Source: JBBSMX01 sp038232935 | GTDB taxonomy: Bacteria; Bacteroidota; Rhodothermia; Rhodothermales; JANQRZ01 | Length of the DNA stretch: 12,082 nt | NCBI GenBank assembly: GCA_038232935.1 | Contig: JBBSMX010000129.1 | Coordinates: forward strand, 1 to 12,082 | Direction: 5' to 3' | In this document: in pieces, positions 1 to 7,184 of the stretch | Layout: each line of letters starts with the position of its first letter | How positions within the stretch are numbered: position 1 is the stretch's first letter | The notes under the pieces: generated by a model | What the model was told of the DNA's origin: nothing | The model's input: the letters and a program-made list of their open reading frames with translations, nothing else | Database searches by the model: none | Position numbers and translations under genes: made by a program

Positions 1-803
<803 letters not shown>

Positions 804-978
804 GGCGTTGCGGGTGAGTGGGAGGAGGCCGCGTCGATCTCTCGGCGTTCTCAATATAAACGCCTGCCCCTTACCACCTTACTCGCGCCGCCGCGCGGAT
901 TCAGCCCTTGCCGAGGGAACGCACCGCGCGGCGGCGTGGAATAAGAGCGCCCTTCTCTTCCCACCCTCCCCTCGCTTC
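804..978. promoter_or_regulatory. Divergent intergenic region between the glycoside hydrolase and the ArsA-like ATPase
   Basis: These 175 bp separate two divergent starts and so should hold promoters for both. The only AT-rich patch is around 852-862 (aatataaac). On the minus strand it reads GTTTATATTG, which resembles but does not match the Bacteroidota -7 element TAnnTTTG, and no TTTG is seen at the expected upstream distance. No Shine-Dalgarno sequence precedes either ATG. The call rests on position, not on a recognised motif. Confidence 0.3.
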
Positions 979-2157
979 ATGGCCTCTCGCATCCTCCTGT
1001 TCACCGGCAAAGGCGGCGTCGGCAAAACCACCTGCGCGGCGGCGACGGCGCTCGAAGCCGCCCGCCGTGGCCACCGTACCCTCGTCATGTCGTCCGATCC
1101 GGCGCACTCTCTTGCCGACGCGCTCGACCGGCCCCTCGGCCCCGAGCCGGAGAAGGTCGCGGACAACCTGTGGGCGCAGGAGGTGGACCTCTACTACTCG
1201 ATGCAGAAGTACTGGTCCAGCATGCGCGACTTGATGCTGAGCGTGTTCAAGTGGCAGGGCGTGGACCGCATCGCCGCCGAGGAGATGGCCGCGCTCCCCG
1301 GCATGGGCGAGGCCTCCGCCCTCCTCTGGCTCGACCTCTTCTACCGGTCGGGCGACTACGACCTCATCGTGCTCGACTCCGCCCCGACGGGCGAGACGCT
1401 CACGCTCCTCACCCTCCCGCAGGTCGCGCAATGGTGGGTATCGAAGGCGTTCCCCTTCCAAAAGACGGCGTTCAAGATCGGTGGCTTTGCGGTCCGCAAG
1501 ACCACAGGCATCCCGCTCGACCGGGGCTACGCCGAGCTCGACCGGCTCTTCGGCGTACTCGGCAGCATCCAGAAGGTGCTGCAAGACTCGACGGTGTCGT
1601 CCACCCGGCTCGTGATGAACCCGGAGCGGATGGTGATCGCTGAGGCTCGCCGCGCCTACACGTATCTCCAGCTCTACGGCTACGGCGTGGACGCCGTCAT
1701 CGTGAACCGGATCATCCCCGAGGACGAGGCCGGAGCGGTGATGGCGAAGTACGTCGCGGCGCAGGCGGGCTATCTCGACGAGATCGAGGGGAGCTTCGCG
1801 CCGCTCCCCATCCTCCGCATCCCGCACGTCGGACAAGAAGTGTTCGGACTCGACTTGCTCTCGGAAATCGGGGCCGGGCTCTACCCCGACCGCGACCCGG
1901 CCGAGGTGTTCTATGCGGAGCAGGCATATCGGATGGAGGCGGACGGCGATGCCTACCTCCTCTCGGTCCACCTCCCGTTCCTGAAGCAGGAGGAGGTCCA
2001 CGCCGAGCAGTTCGGCGACGAGCTCGTGGTGCAGGTCCGCAACCAGCGACGGAGCTACGGGCTCCCCAACTTCCTCAGCTACTACCGGCTGACGACGGCG
2101 GCGCTGGAAGACGGCTGGCTCCGCGCCCGCTTCGAGCCGAATGGTCAGCAACGCTGA
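979..2157 (+). CDS. ArsA/GET3-family ATPase with C-terminal ArsA HSP20-like domain
   Basis: The 392-residue protein starts at the ATG at 979, directly before the P-loop; an in-frame ATG at 697 lies inside the divergent hydrolase gene and is rejected. The deviant Walker A is GKGGVGKTT (residues 10-18, signature Lys11). Switch I is DPAHSL (40-45) and switch II is DSAPTGET (133-140), the A-loop typical of ArsA/GET3. The last ~70 residues (about 317-388, EADGDAYLLSVHLPFLK onward) match the small HSP20-like domain found at the end of many bacterial ArsA homologues. The protein contains a single Cys (Cys19), so it has neither the arsenite-binding Cys triad of plasmid ArsA nor the CxxC zinc pair of eukaryotic Get3. 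A cytosolic, dimeric GET3-like ATPase of unknown client is the better reading than an arsenite pump subunit. No ArsB, ArsR or ArsD neighbour is present. Confidence 0.92.
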   Translation: MASRILLFTGKGGVGKTTCAAATALEAARRGHRTLVMSSDPAHSLADALDRPLGPEPEKVADNLWAQEVDLYYSMQKYWSSMRDLMLSVFKWQGVDRIAAEEMAALPGMGEASALLWLDLFYRSGDYDLIVLDSAPTGETLTLLTLPQVAQWWVSKAFPFQKTAFKIGGFAVRKTTGIPLDRGYAELDRLFGVLGSIQKVLQDSTVSSTRLVMNPERMVIAEARRAYTYLQLYGYGVDAVIVNRIIPEDEAGAVMAKYVAAQAGYLDEIEGSFAPLPILRIPHVGQEVFGLDLLSEIGAGLYPDRDPAEVFYAEQAYRMEADGDAYLLSVHLPFLKQEEVHAEQFGDELVVQVRNQRRSYGLPNFLSYYRLTTAALEDGWLRARFEPNGQQR

Positions 2158-2313
2158 GGGGCGGTTTCGGAATCGTCGGGGGTAGGATCTGCCCACTGGA
2201 TCGGGCTCCATGTGCTACTGCGAGTCTGTTAGGGCCTCGGTCCGATAGTTGGATTAGGGGAGTTGCCTCTGTGAAACGAGGCCGGTCTCCCCCCCTTATC
2301 CTCCCGGTTCGCC

Positions 2314-2544
2314 ATGCCCATTGCCCCGAACGTTCTTCGCCGCTGCCTCCGCCTCATCGAGCCCGAGCAGAAAGCATGGGTTTTCGTGGAAACGCTCCAG
2401 ACCCCCCAGGGCGAGAGCGATCCCGAAGTGTTCGACGCCCTCTACGACACGTTCTGCACCCTCATCGGCACGTCGTCCTGCTCCGTCACCGACCCGGACA
2501 CGAACGGGCTCATCTGGTTCTCCGCGCTTCCGATGGCAGCCTGA
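2314..2544 (+). CDS. Small hypothetical protein (76 aa)
   Basis: I do not recognise this protein. The frame starts at an ATG preceded by a pyrimidine-rich, Shine-Dalgarno-less leader (2288-2313), like most genes here, and encodes MPIAPNVLRRCLRLIEPEQ followed by a mostly acidic stretch with three Cys and a hydrophobic C-terminus. It has no signal peptide or membrane segment and looks like a compact soluble protein. The 156-bp gap before it contains a short inverted repeat (GCCTC 2265-2269 / GAGGC 2278-2282), possibly the end of the ATPase transcript or a leader hairpin. Its stop codon falls in the left arm of the stem-loop at 2541-2577. It could be spurious, but no other frame explains this stretch and its start context matches its neighbours. 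Confidence 0.6.
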   Translation: MPIAPNVLRRCLRLIEPEQKAWVFVETLQTPQGESDPEVFDALYDTFCTLIGTSSCSVTDPDTNGLIWFSALPMAA

Positions 2545-2577
2545 GATTCGTCGTGCTGACTGCGTAGCGAGTCTCAG
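2541..2577. terminator. Stem-loop carrying the stop codons of both convergent genes
   Basis: The arms are CTGAGATTCG (2541-2550) and CGAGTCTCAG (2568-2577), ten positions with a single G-T wobble and a 17-nt loop. The TGA at 2542-2544 ends the plus-strand gene, and the TGA read on the minus strand at 2574-2576 ends the nuclease gene, so each arm encodes one stop. There is no T-tract on either side. A shared bidirectional transcript end for the convergent pair is plausible, but it is not a classic intrinsic terminator. Confidence 0.45.
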
Positions 2578-2936
2578 TAGGCCTGGTACCAAGCATGCCC
2601 GCTCGCGACGAGGTGGTCGCTCACGTTGAGCAACCCCTCGTCGTGCTCGATCCACACTTCGGCGATGTACCGGCCGTACTTCCCCACCTTGTCTTTAAAC
2701 GTCTGGATCAGCACATCTCGGTCCAGGACGAGATCGCGGAGGAAGTCGCGCGCCTCGATGCCCTCGGGCCGCTCGTCGCCAGAGACCTCCGGCGCATTGA
2801 TTCGCGACAGCCGGAGGGTGATCCCGTTCAGCGTCACGTGCATCCCGAGGGCTACGCTCACGGTGAGCGTGTCGGCGTCGTAGGCGCGGGTGCAGCGCGC
2901 GCGGTAGGTGTAGAGGTGGACGGGGTCCGGCTCCAT
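2574..2936 (-). CDS. Staphylococcal-nuclease-like (thermonuclease family) protein
   Basis: The 120-residue product is a minimal SNase/OB-fold domain. Aligning by eye to S. aureus nuclease: YDADT (residues 19-23) supplies Asp22 for Asp21; LRLSRINAPE (41-50) supplies Arg42 for Arg35 and Glu50 for Glu43; KYGR (86-89) supplies Arg89 for Arg87. The calcium ligand Asp40 is Asn47 and Thr41 is Ala48, a substitution that to my memory also occurs in other bacterial members. There is no signal peptide (it begins MEPDPVHLYTYRARC), so it is probably intracellular, unlike the secreted type enzyme. It would cleave DNA/RNA phosphodiesters in a calcium-dependent way if active. It is convergent with the small gene at 2314 and separated from the regulator upstream by 139 bp, so it probably has its own promoter. 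Confidence 0.88.
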   Translation of the reverse strand: MEPDPVHLYTYRARCTRAYDADTLTVSVALGMHVTLNGITLRLSRINAPEVSGDERPEGIEARDFLRDLVLDRDVLIQTFKDKVGKYGRYIAEVWIEHDEGLLNVSDHLVASGHAWYQAY

Positions 2937-3075
2937 AGCCTTAGCGGGATAGGTTCACACAAAGAGTAGGTGACGGCTCAGAAGCTGTTTGGTGAAGGGA
3001 GTTCTCCACCGGCCTGTCCTGAACTCGATGCAGGAAGGCGCGGTTACGACTTATAGCGTCACGCCAAACCGTTCG

Positions 3076-3981
3076 TCATCCTCCCTTCCGGCGACCGGCG
3101 AGGATCTGCTCGGCCAGCGAAGCGAGCGCCTGCATGGAGGGCAGCACGTGGAGGCCCGGCAGCGCCTCTGCCTTCGCCTCCCGCCCGCCGACGACCACGT
3201 ACGCGCCCGTGCCGTCCAGTCCCGTGGTGAGCACTTCGTCGATACTCCGGAGCGCGTCGTCCGTGGAGCGGGCAGAAACAGAGAGCCACACGAGGTCGGC
3301 CCGCCGCCGCTTCGAAGCTTCAGCGAGGACATCGGCCGGCGTGTTGGGGCCGAGGTTGGTGACGTCGAACCCGAGGTCCTCCAGCACCGCCGCCGCCATC
3401 AGCGAAGGAATCGCGTACGGGTCCCCTTCCATCGCCCCCCCGATGGCGACGGGCGCGTTCGGAGAAGACGGCGGGCGCAGCGTCCGAATCTGGTTGAGCG
3501 TCTGGATGAGCACGTCCGTGGCCTCGTGCTCGACGCCGATCCCCGAGGGGTCATCCCGCCAGAGCGTGCCGGCATGGTGAAGCGCCTCGCGCAGCGGTCC
3601 ATCACAGAGCGCCGCCAGCGATGCCCCCCGCACGTAGGCGGACACGACGAGCGCGCGAGCGCGGGCCGCCTCCCCCGCGACGAGGGCTTCGACGAGGGCC
3701 TCCGCCGTCAACGGAGCTGCCGCCAGCACGTCCGGCACCCCGGCGAGGTCCGGTAATCGGAGCGCCGACGGGTCTACGACGTGGAGCCTACGGTCCCGGA
3801 TGAACCGGACCGCCTCACGCTGCGTGACGCGCCGGTGGCCCCCGGCCGTGCGTGCCGCCTCCACCTCGCCTGCATCGATCCACCGCTTCATCGAGGACTC
3901 GCTCACACCGATGGCGAGGGCGAGCTCGCGGGGCGAGAAGGTGTACTCGCGCGTAGGGAAAAGGGAATTACTGGCTGTCAA
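3076..3981 (-). CDS. MerR-type HTH plus B12-binding-domain regulator, CarH/LitR-like, with atypical ligand site
   Basis: The 301-residue protein has a MerR-like winged HTH (about 12-66, with RTAGGHRRVT at 44-53), a helical B12-cap domain (about 88-165) and a Rossmann-like B12-binding domain (about 174-295). The cap keeps the CarH photoreceptor motif Wx9EH: Trp141, Glu151, His152. In the Rossmann part the expected E/DxHxxG is GDPYAIP (186-192): Tyr189 stands where the cobalamin-ligating His (His177 of Thermus CarH) should be, and Pro192 replaces Gly. The later Ser (Ser234 or Ser236) and GG (265-266) elements are kept. CarH's second ligand His132, next to the Trp, is Arg142 here. CarH/LitR proteins repress photoprotection genes in the dark via adenosylcobalamin; this member may not bind cobalamin normally. 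It diverges from the fasciclin gene and sits beside a photolyase gene run, which fits a light or stress regulator. Family is sure; ligand is open. Confidence 0.9.
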   Translation of the reverse strand: MTASNSLFPTREYTFSPRELALAIGVSESSMKRWIDAGEVEAARTAGGHRRVTQREAVRFIRDRRLHVVDPSALRLPDLAGVPDVLAAAPLTAEALVEALVAGEAARARALVVSAYVRGASLAALCDGPLREALHHAGTLWRDDPSGIGVEHEATDVLIQTLNQIRTLRPPSSPNAPVAIGGAMEGDPYAIPSLMAAAVLEDLGFDVTNLGPNTPADVLAEASKRRRADLVWLSVSARSTDDALRSIDEVLTTGLDGTGAYVVVGGREAKAEALPGLHVLPSMQALASLAEQILAGRRKGG

Positions 3982-4105
3982 GAGCTAGTTAAAAGAGGGA
4001 TCGGGAATGCACGACAGGAACCAAAGGGCACTCCATCGCTTTTGCGGGAGGACAGAACGACGAGCGGATTTGCCCGCTGAAGTCCGCCCCTAGAACGGAG
4101 CCGTG

Positions 4106-4151
4106 AACGTTTTGCACGTTACAGCGGTTTCACCGTATAGCCTGTACTATA
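4106..4151 (+). promoter_or_regulatory. Candidate promoter/operator of the fasciclin gene with two inverted repeats
   Basis: In the 235-bp divergent region, AACGT-N5-ACGTT (4106-4120) overlaps a possible -35 TTGCAC (4112-4117). TATAG-N6-CTATA (4136-4151) overlaps a possible -10 (GTATAG or TATAGC, 4135-4141). The spacing of 17-18 bp is normal for a sigma-70-type promoter. The second repeat contains TGTAC, reminiscent of CarH/LitR operator half-sites. These are short repeats read by eye. The divergent regulator next door is the obvious candidate binder, which is inference. Confidence 0.3.
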
Positions 4152-4201
4152 GGGACGGTCTGATCTCACCCCTTGAAGACCCTCCCCACCCAATCACTTT
4201 C

Positions 4202-4207
4202 AGGAGG
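4202..4207 (+). promoter_or_regulatory. Strong Shine-Dalgarno (AGGAGG) that fixes the fasciclin start
   Basis: AGGAGG ends 9 nt before the ATG at 4217, an ideal spacing. It is the only clear Shine-Dalgarno sequence before a gene in this window, so it decides against the upstream in-frame ATG at 4103, which would add 38 residues ahead of the lipoprotein signal. Confidence 0.8.
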
Positions 4208-4216
4208 CACCATCCT

Positions 4217-4813
4217 ATGACTTACTCCCGCTTATTTACCCTGCTGTGCATGTTCGCCCTCGTGGCGTTCGTCGGTTGCACCGACACGGAGGCACCGGCG
4301 ACCGATACCACCATGGAGGGAATGCCCGCCGAAACCGACAACATGGCGGTCGAGAACTCCATCCTGACCGTCGCGGAGGACGCGGGGCTGACCACGTTCC
4401 GCACGGCCGTCGCACAGGCGGGCCTCGATGAGACCCTCAGTGGCCCCGGCCCGTTCACCGTCTTCGCCCCGAGCGACGAGGCCTTCAACGCCCTGCCCGC
4501 AGGCGCGCTCGAATCGCTCATGGAAGAGGGTAACCGGAGCAAGCTTTCCGGCATCCTCACTTACCACGTCCTCCCCCGCAAGGTGATGTCGGGCGAGCTC
4601 AGCGGCCAGATGAGTGTGAACACGGTCCAGGGCCAGCCCCTCACCATCAACGCTGAGGGCGGCACCGTCACCCTCACCGACGCACTGGGCAACACGGCCA
4701 CCGTGATCTCGGCTGACAACGACGCCGGCAACGGCGTCATCCACGTCATCGACCACGTCCTTATGCCGGGCGAAGGGGAGATGGATGAGGGGATGACGGA
4801 CGACTCGATGTAA
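4217..4813 (+). CDS. Fasciclin (FAS1) domain lipoprotein
   Basis: The 198-residue precursor begins MTYSRLFTLLCMFALVAFVGC, a lipoprotein signal with the acylated Cys at 21 (the lipobox has Phe at -3, slightly unusual). A low-complexity Asp/Thr/Met/Glu linker follows, then one FAS1 domain (about 48-185). Family landmarks are GPFTVFAPSDEAFNALP (78-94, H1), YHVLP (116-120) and VIHVIDHVLMP (174-184, H2). The tail GEGEMDEGMTDDSM is acidic and Met-rich. FAS1 proteins mediate adhesion or act as small extracytoplasmic binding modules; the ligand here is unknown. The protein should sit on the cell envelope facing the periplasm or exterior. It is transcribed divergently from the CarH-like regulator and is followed by its own intrinsic terminator, so it is probably a single-gene unit and a possible direct target of that regulator. 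Confidence 0.93.
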   Translation: MTYSRLFTLLCMFALVAFVGCTDTEAPATDTTMEGMPAETDNMAVENSILTVAEDAGLTTFRTAVAQAGLDETLSGPGPFTVFAPSDEAFNALPAGALESLMEEGNRSKLSGILTYHVLPRKVMSGELSGQMSVNTVQGQPLTINAEGGTVTLTDALGNTATVISADNDAGNGVIHVIDHVLMPGEGEMDEGMTDDSM

Positions 4814-4856
4814 GGCGTCCGCCTGACCCGGAGCCACAAGCTCCACGAGCACATCG

Positions 4857-4897
4857 GCCCGGAGTCACTCGCCACCGCGAGGGCTCCGGGCTTTTTT
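4857..4897 (+). terminator. Intrinsic terminator after the fasciclin gene
   Basis: The outer stem GCCCGGAG (4857-4864) pairs with CTCCGGGC (4884-4891), and an inner stem CTCGC/GCGAG (4868-4872/4877-4881) closes on a CACC loop. Six T residues (4892-4897) follow immediately. A weaker hairpin GGAGC/GCTCC (4830-4834/4840-4844) lies just upstream. This is the one textbook rho-independent terminator in the window. Confidence 0.9.
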
Positions 4898-4940
4898 ATG
4901 GAACCCCTGCCCTCCCGCCCTCCTCGCCGATCCCACCCCC

Positions 4941-5684
4941 ATGCCCGTCTACCTCATCCTCGGTGCCTCCGGCGGCATCGGCACGGCCCTCACCCGTCGC
5001 CTCGCCGCCGACGGAGCCGACCTCGTCCTCGGGGCCCGCACAGAAGCCCCGCTCCGCGCCCTCGCCGATGAGGCCGGGGCTACGGCGTACCCGCTCGACG
5101 CTACATCCTACGACGAGGTGCAAGGGATCGTCGATCACGCCGTCGCTCAGCACGGCCGCATCGACGGGGCGGTCAACCTCGTCGGCTCCATCCTGCTCAA
5201 GCCTGCCCACCTCACCAGCACGGACGAGTTCGACAGCGCGATCGCGCTCAACCTCAACACGGCGTTCTACCTCGTGAAGGCGGCAGCGCGCGCGATGCAG
5301 ACGAACAAGGAGCCGGAGGGCGGCGCAATCGTGCTTATGGCGTCCGTCGCGGCCCGGCTTGGCCTCCCCAACCACGAAGCCATCGCGGCGGCCAAAGGCG
5401 GCGTGATTGGCCTGATGCTGGCCGCAGCCGCCAGCTACGCCCCGCGCAAGATCCGCGTCAACGCCGTCGCGCCCGGCCTCGTCCGCACGCCCCTGACGGA
5501 GCGGCTGACCAGCAGCGACGCGGCCGTCGAAGCGTCGGCAAAAATGCACGCGCTCGGGCGGATCGGCGAGCCCGAGGACCTCGTAGACGCCCTGCACTTC
5601 CTGCTCTACCGCGAGCGGAGCGGCTGGGTCACCGGGCAGACGCTCTCGGTGGACGGCGGCTTCGCTACCGTGCGCCCCCGGTAG
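4941..5684 (+). CDS. Short-chain dehydrogenase/reductase-fold protein lacking the catalytic Tyr
   Basis: The 247-residue protein has the classical SDR layout: nucleotide-binding GASGGIG (8-14), LDAT (52-55), NLVG (79-82) where NNAG is usual, structural Asn104, Ser135 in VLMASVAA, AAAKGG with Lys152, VNAVAPGLVRTPL (173-185) and the C-terminal SVDGGF. The active-site YxxxK is IAAAK: Ile148 occupies the Tyr position, exactly 13 residues after Ser135 and 4 before Lys152. Ordinary proton transfer is therefore unlikely; it may be a non-catalytic nucleotide-binding SDR or use other chemistry. Only 43 bp separate the preceding terminator's T-tract from the ATG, with no evident promoter or Shine-Dalgarno, so its transcript may be near-leaderless or rely on read-through. 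The photolyase gene follows after 51 bp on the same strand, probably co-transcribed. SDR genes are familiar photolyase neighbours. Confidence 0.92.
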   Translation: MPVYLILGASGGIGTALTRRLAADGADLVLGARTEAPLRALADEAGATAYPLDATSYDEVQGIVDHAVAQHGRIDGAVNLVGSILLKPAHLTSTDEFDSAIALNLNTAFYLVKAAARAMQTNKEPEGGAIVLMASVAARLGLPNHEAIAAAKGGVIGLMLAAAASYAPRKIRVNAVAPGLVRTPLTERLTSSDAAVEASAKMHALGRIGEPEDLVDALHFLLYRERSGWVTGQTLSVDGGFATVRPR

Positions 5685-5735
5685 CGGCGCGGCCGCTTTC
5701 TCTCTGCTCCCTACGCCCTCTCCTCTCGCCCCCGT

Positions 5736-7184
5736 ATGCCCGGTCCCACCCTCGTCTGGTTCCGCCACGACCTCCGCCTCGCCGACCACCCGGCCCTCAC
5801 CCGCGCCGTTGAGCGGGGCGCGCCCGTGGTTCCCGTCTTCATATGGGCACCGGACGAGGAGGGCGACTGGCCGCCCGGCGGTGCCCACCGCTGGTGGCTC
5901 CACCACTCGCTCGCAGCCCTCGCCGAGAGTCTGGAGCGGAAGAGCTCACGGCTCCTCCTCCGCTCCGGCCTCAGCGAAGACGTGCTTCGCGACCTGATTG
6001 CGGCGACGGGGGCCGACGCGGTCTACTGGAATACGCGCTACGCACCGGCCCTCCGCGAGCGGGACCGTGCCGTCGCCGAGGCGCTGCGCGAGGACGGCAT
6101 CGAGGTCAAGACGTTCGCATCCCGCATCCTCCACGAGCCCGACGCCGTCCGCACGACTACGGACGGGCCGTACCACGTCTACACGCCGTTCCGAGCCAAA
6201 TTCCACGAAACCGTCGAGATCGGCGAGCCGCTCGACGTGCCGCGGATGGGGCAGCGGCTCGCCCCGTCGCCGTGGCCGGAGAGTGAGAAGCTGGACGTGT
6301 TCGGACTGCTGCCCGAGGCGCAGGACGGCGTGGATTGGGCCGGCGCGATGCGCGAGGCGTGGACGCCCGGCGAACGCGGTGCCCACCAGCGCCTGCGCGC
6401 GTTCCTCGGCGATAAGCTCATCGACTATGCCGACGGCCGCGACCGCCCCGCCGCCGAGGGCTCGTCGAAGCTCTCGCCGCACCTCCACTGGGGCGAGATC
6501 AGCCCCCGGCAGGTCTGGCACCGCACGCAGAACTGGGTCCGCAACGGCGCGATGCGCGAGGCCGCCGATGTCTTCCTCGGCGAGATCGTGTGGCGCGAGT
6601 TCTCGTACCACATCCTCACCCACTACCCGACGCTGCCGAGCAAGCCGCTCAAAGACAAGTTCGCCGATTTCGCGTGGGAAAAAGATGCCGACGCCCTCGA
6701 CCGCTGGCAGCACGGGCAGACCGGCTACCCCATCGTCGACGCCGGGATGCGGCAGCTCTGGGCGCTCGGGTGGATGCACAACCGCGTCCGGATGATCGTC
6801 GGCTCGTTCCTCACCAAAGACCTGCTGATCCCGTGGCAGGAGGGCGAGGCGTGGTTCTGGGACACGCTCGTGGACGGCGACCTCGCCAATAACGCGATGA
6901 ACTGGCAGTGGATCGCGGGCAGCGGCCCGGATGCCCAGCCCTTCTTCCGCATCTTCAACCCCGTCAGCCAGGGCCAGAAGCACGACCCGGACGGCGACTA
7001 CGTCCGCCGGTGGGTGCCGGAGCTGAGCGCCCTCTCGCAGAACTACATCCACCGGCCGTGGGAGGCACCCGAGGACGTGCTCGCAGAAGCAGGCATCACC
7101 CTCGGCAAGGATTATCCCGAGCCTATCGTGAACCACAGCACCGCCCGTGACCGCGCTCTCGCGGCGTACAACGAAATCAAGTAG
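5736..7184 (+). CDS. phrB: Deoxyribodipyrimidine photolyase (class I CPD type)
   Basis: The 482-residue protein has the normal length and full architecture: an N-terminal antenna-binding alpha/beta domain (about 4-135, starting LVWFRHDLRLADHPAL) and a C-terminal FAD-binding helical domain (about 215-478). Visible landmarks are SKLSPHLHWGEISPR (244-258), EIVWREF (283-289, whose Glu283 and Trp286 match E. coli Glu274/Trp277 at the lesion site), GQTGYPIVDAGMRQL (327-341), GWMHNRVRM (345-353) and PFFRIFNP (402-409). Trp390, Trp367 and Trp314 fit the electron-transfer triad, with spacings (23 and 53) equal to E. coli Trp382/359/306. Asn386 matches the flavin N5-facing Asn378, favouring photolyase over plant-type cryptochrome. 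It repairs cyclobutane pyrimidine dimers using blue light; the antenna pigment cannot be told from this reading. It follows the SDR gene by 51 bp. In other bacteria such genes are CarH/LitR targets. Confidence 0.96.
   Translation: MPGPTLVWFRHDLRLADHPALTRAVERGAPVVPVFIWAPDEEGDWPPGGAHRWWLHHSLAALAESLERKSSRLLLRSGLSEDVLRDLIAATGADAVYWNTRYAPALRERDRAVAEALREDGIEVKTFASRILHEPDAVRTTTDGPYHVYTPFRAKFHETVEIGEPLDVPRMGQRLAPSPWPESEKLDVFGLLPEAQDGVDWAGAMREAWTPGERGAHQRLRAFLGDKLIDYADGRDRPAAEGSSKLSPHLHWGEISPRQVWHRTQNWVRNGAMREAADVFLGEIVWREFSYHILTHYPTLPSKPLKDKFADFAWEKDADALDRWQHGQTGYPIVDAGMRQLWALGWMHNRVRMIVGSFLTKDLLIPWQEGEAWFWDTLVDGDLANNAMNWQWIAGSGPDAQPFFRIFNPVSQGQKHDPDGDYVRRWVPELSALSQNYIHRPWEAPEDVLAEAGITLGKDYPEPIVNHSTARDRALAAYNEIK

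Noticed and set aside
979..2157. Arsenite efflux ATPase reading of the ArsA-like gene
   Set aside because: The arsenite-binding Cys residues are missing and no ars genes are adjacent.
901..2211. Long minus-strand open frame (about 436 codons) opposite the ATPase gene
   Set aside because: It is an antisense shadow of a GC-rich gene: low-complexity Arg/Glu/Val/His composition, no recognisable motifs, and the plus frame carries the full ArsA signature.
2158..2313. tRNA or riboswitch in the gap after the ATPase gene
   Set aside because: Only one 5-bp inverted repeat is seen; there is no cloverleaf, T-loop or conserved aptamer sequence.
3076..3981. Calling the regulator a functional B12 light sensor outright
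   Set aside because: The axial His is Tyr and the second ligand His is Arg, so only family membership is supported.
4103..4216. Upstream ATG extending the fasciclin protein by 38 residues
   Set aside because: The extension would bury the lipoprotein signal and runs through the promoter-like region; the ATG at 4217 has a perfect Shine-Dalgarno.
4896..5906. Minus-strand open frame of about 336 codons across the SDR gene and the photolyase start
   Set aside because: It spans two real plus-strand genes and their gap, and has shadow-like composition.
5946..7136. Minus-strand open frame of about 396 codons opposite the photolyase gene
   Set aside because: It is an antisense shadow; the photolyase frame is fully explained by conserved motifs.
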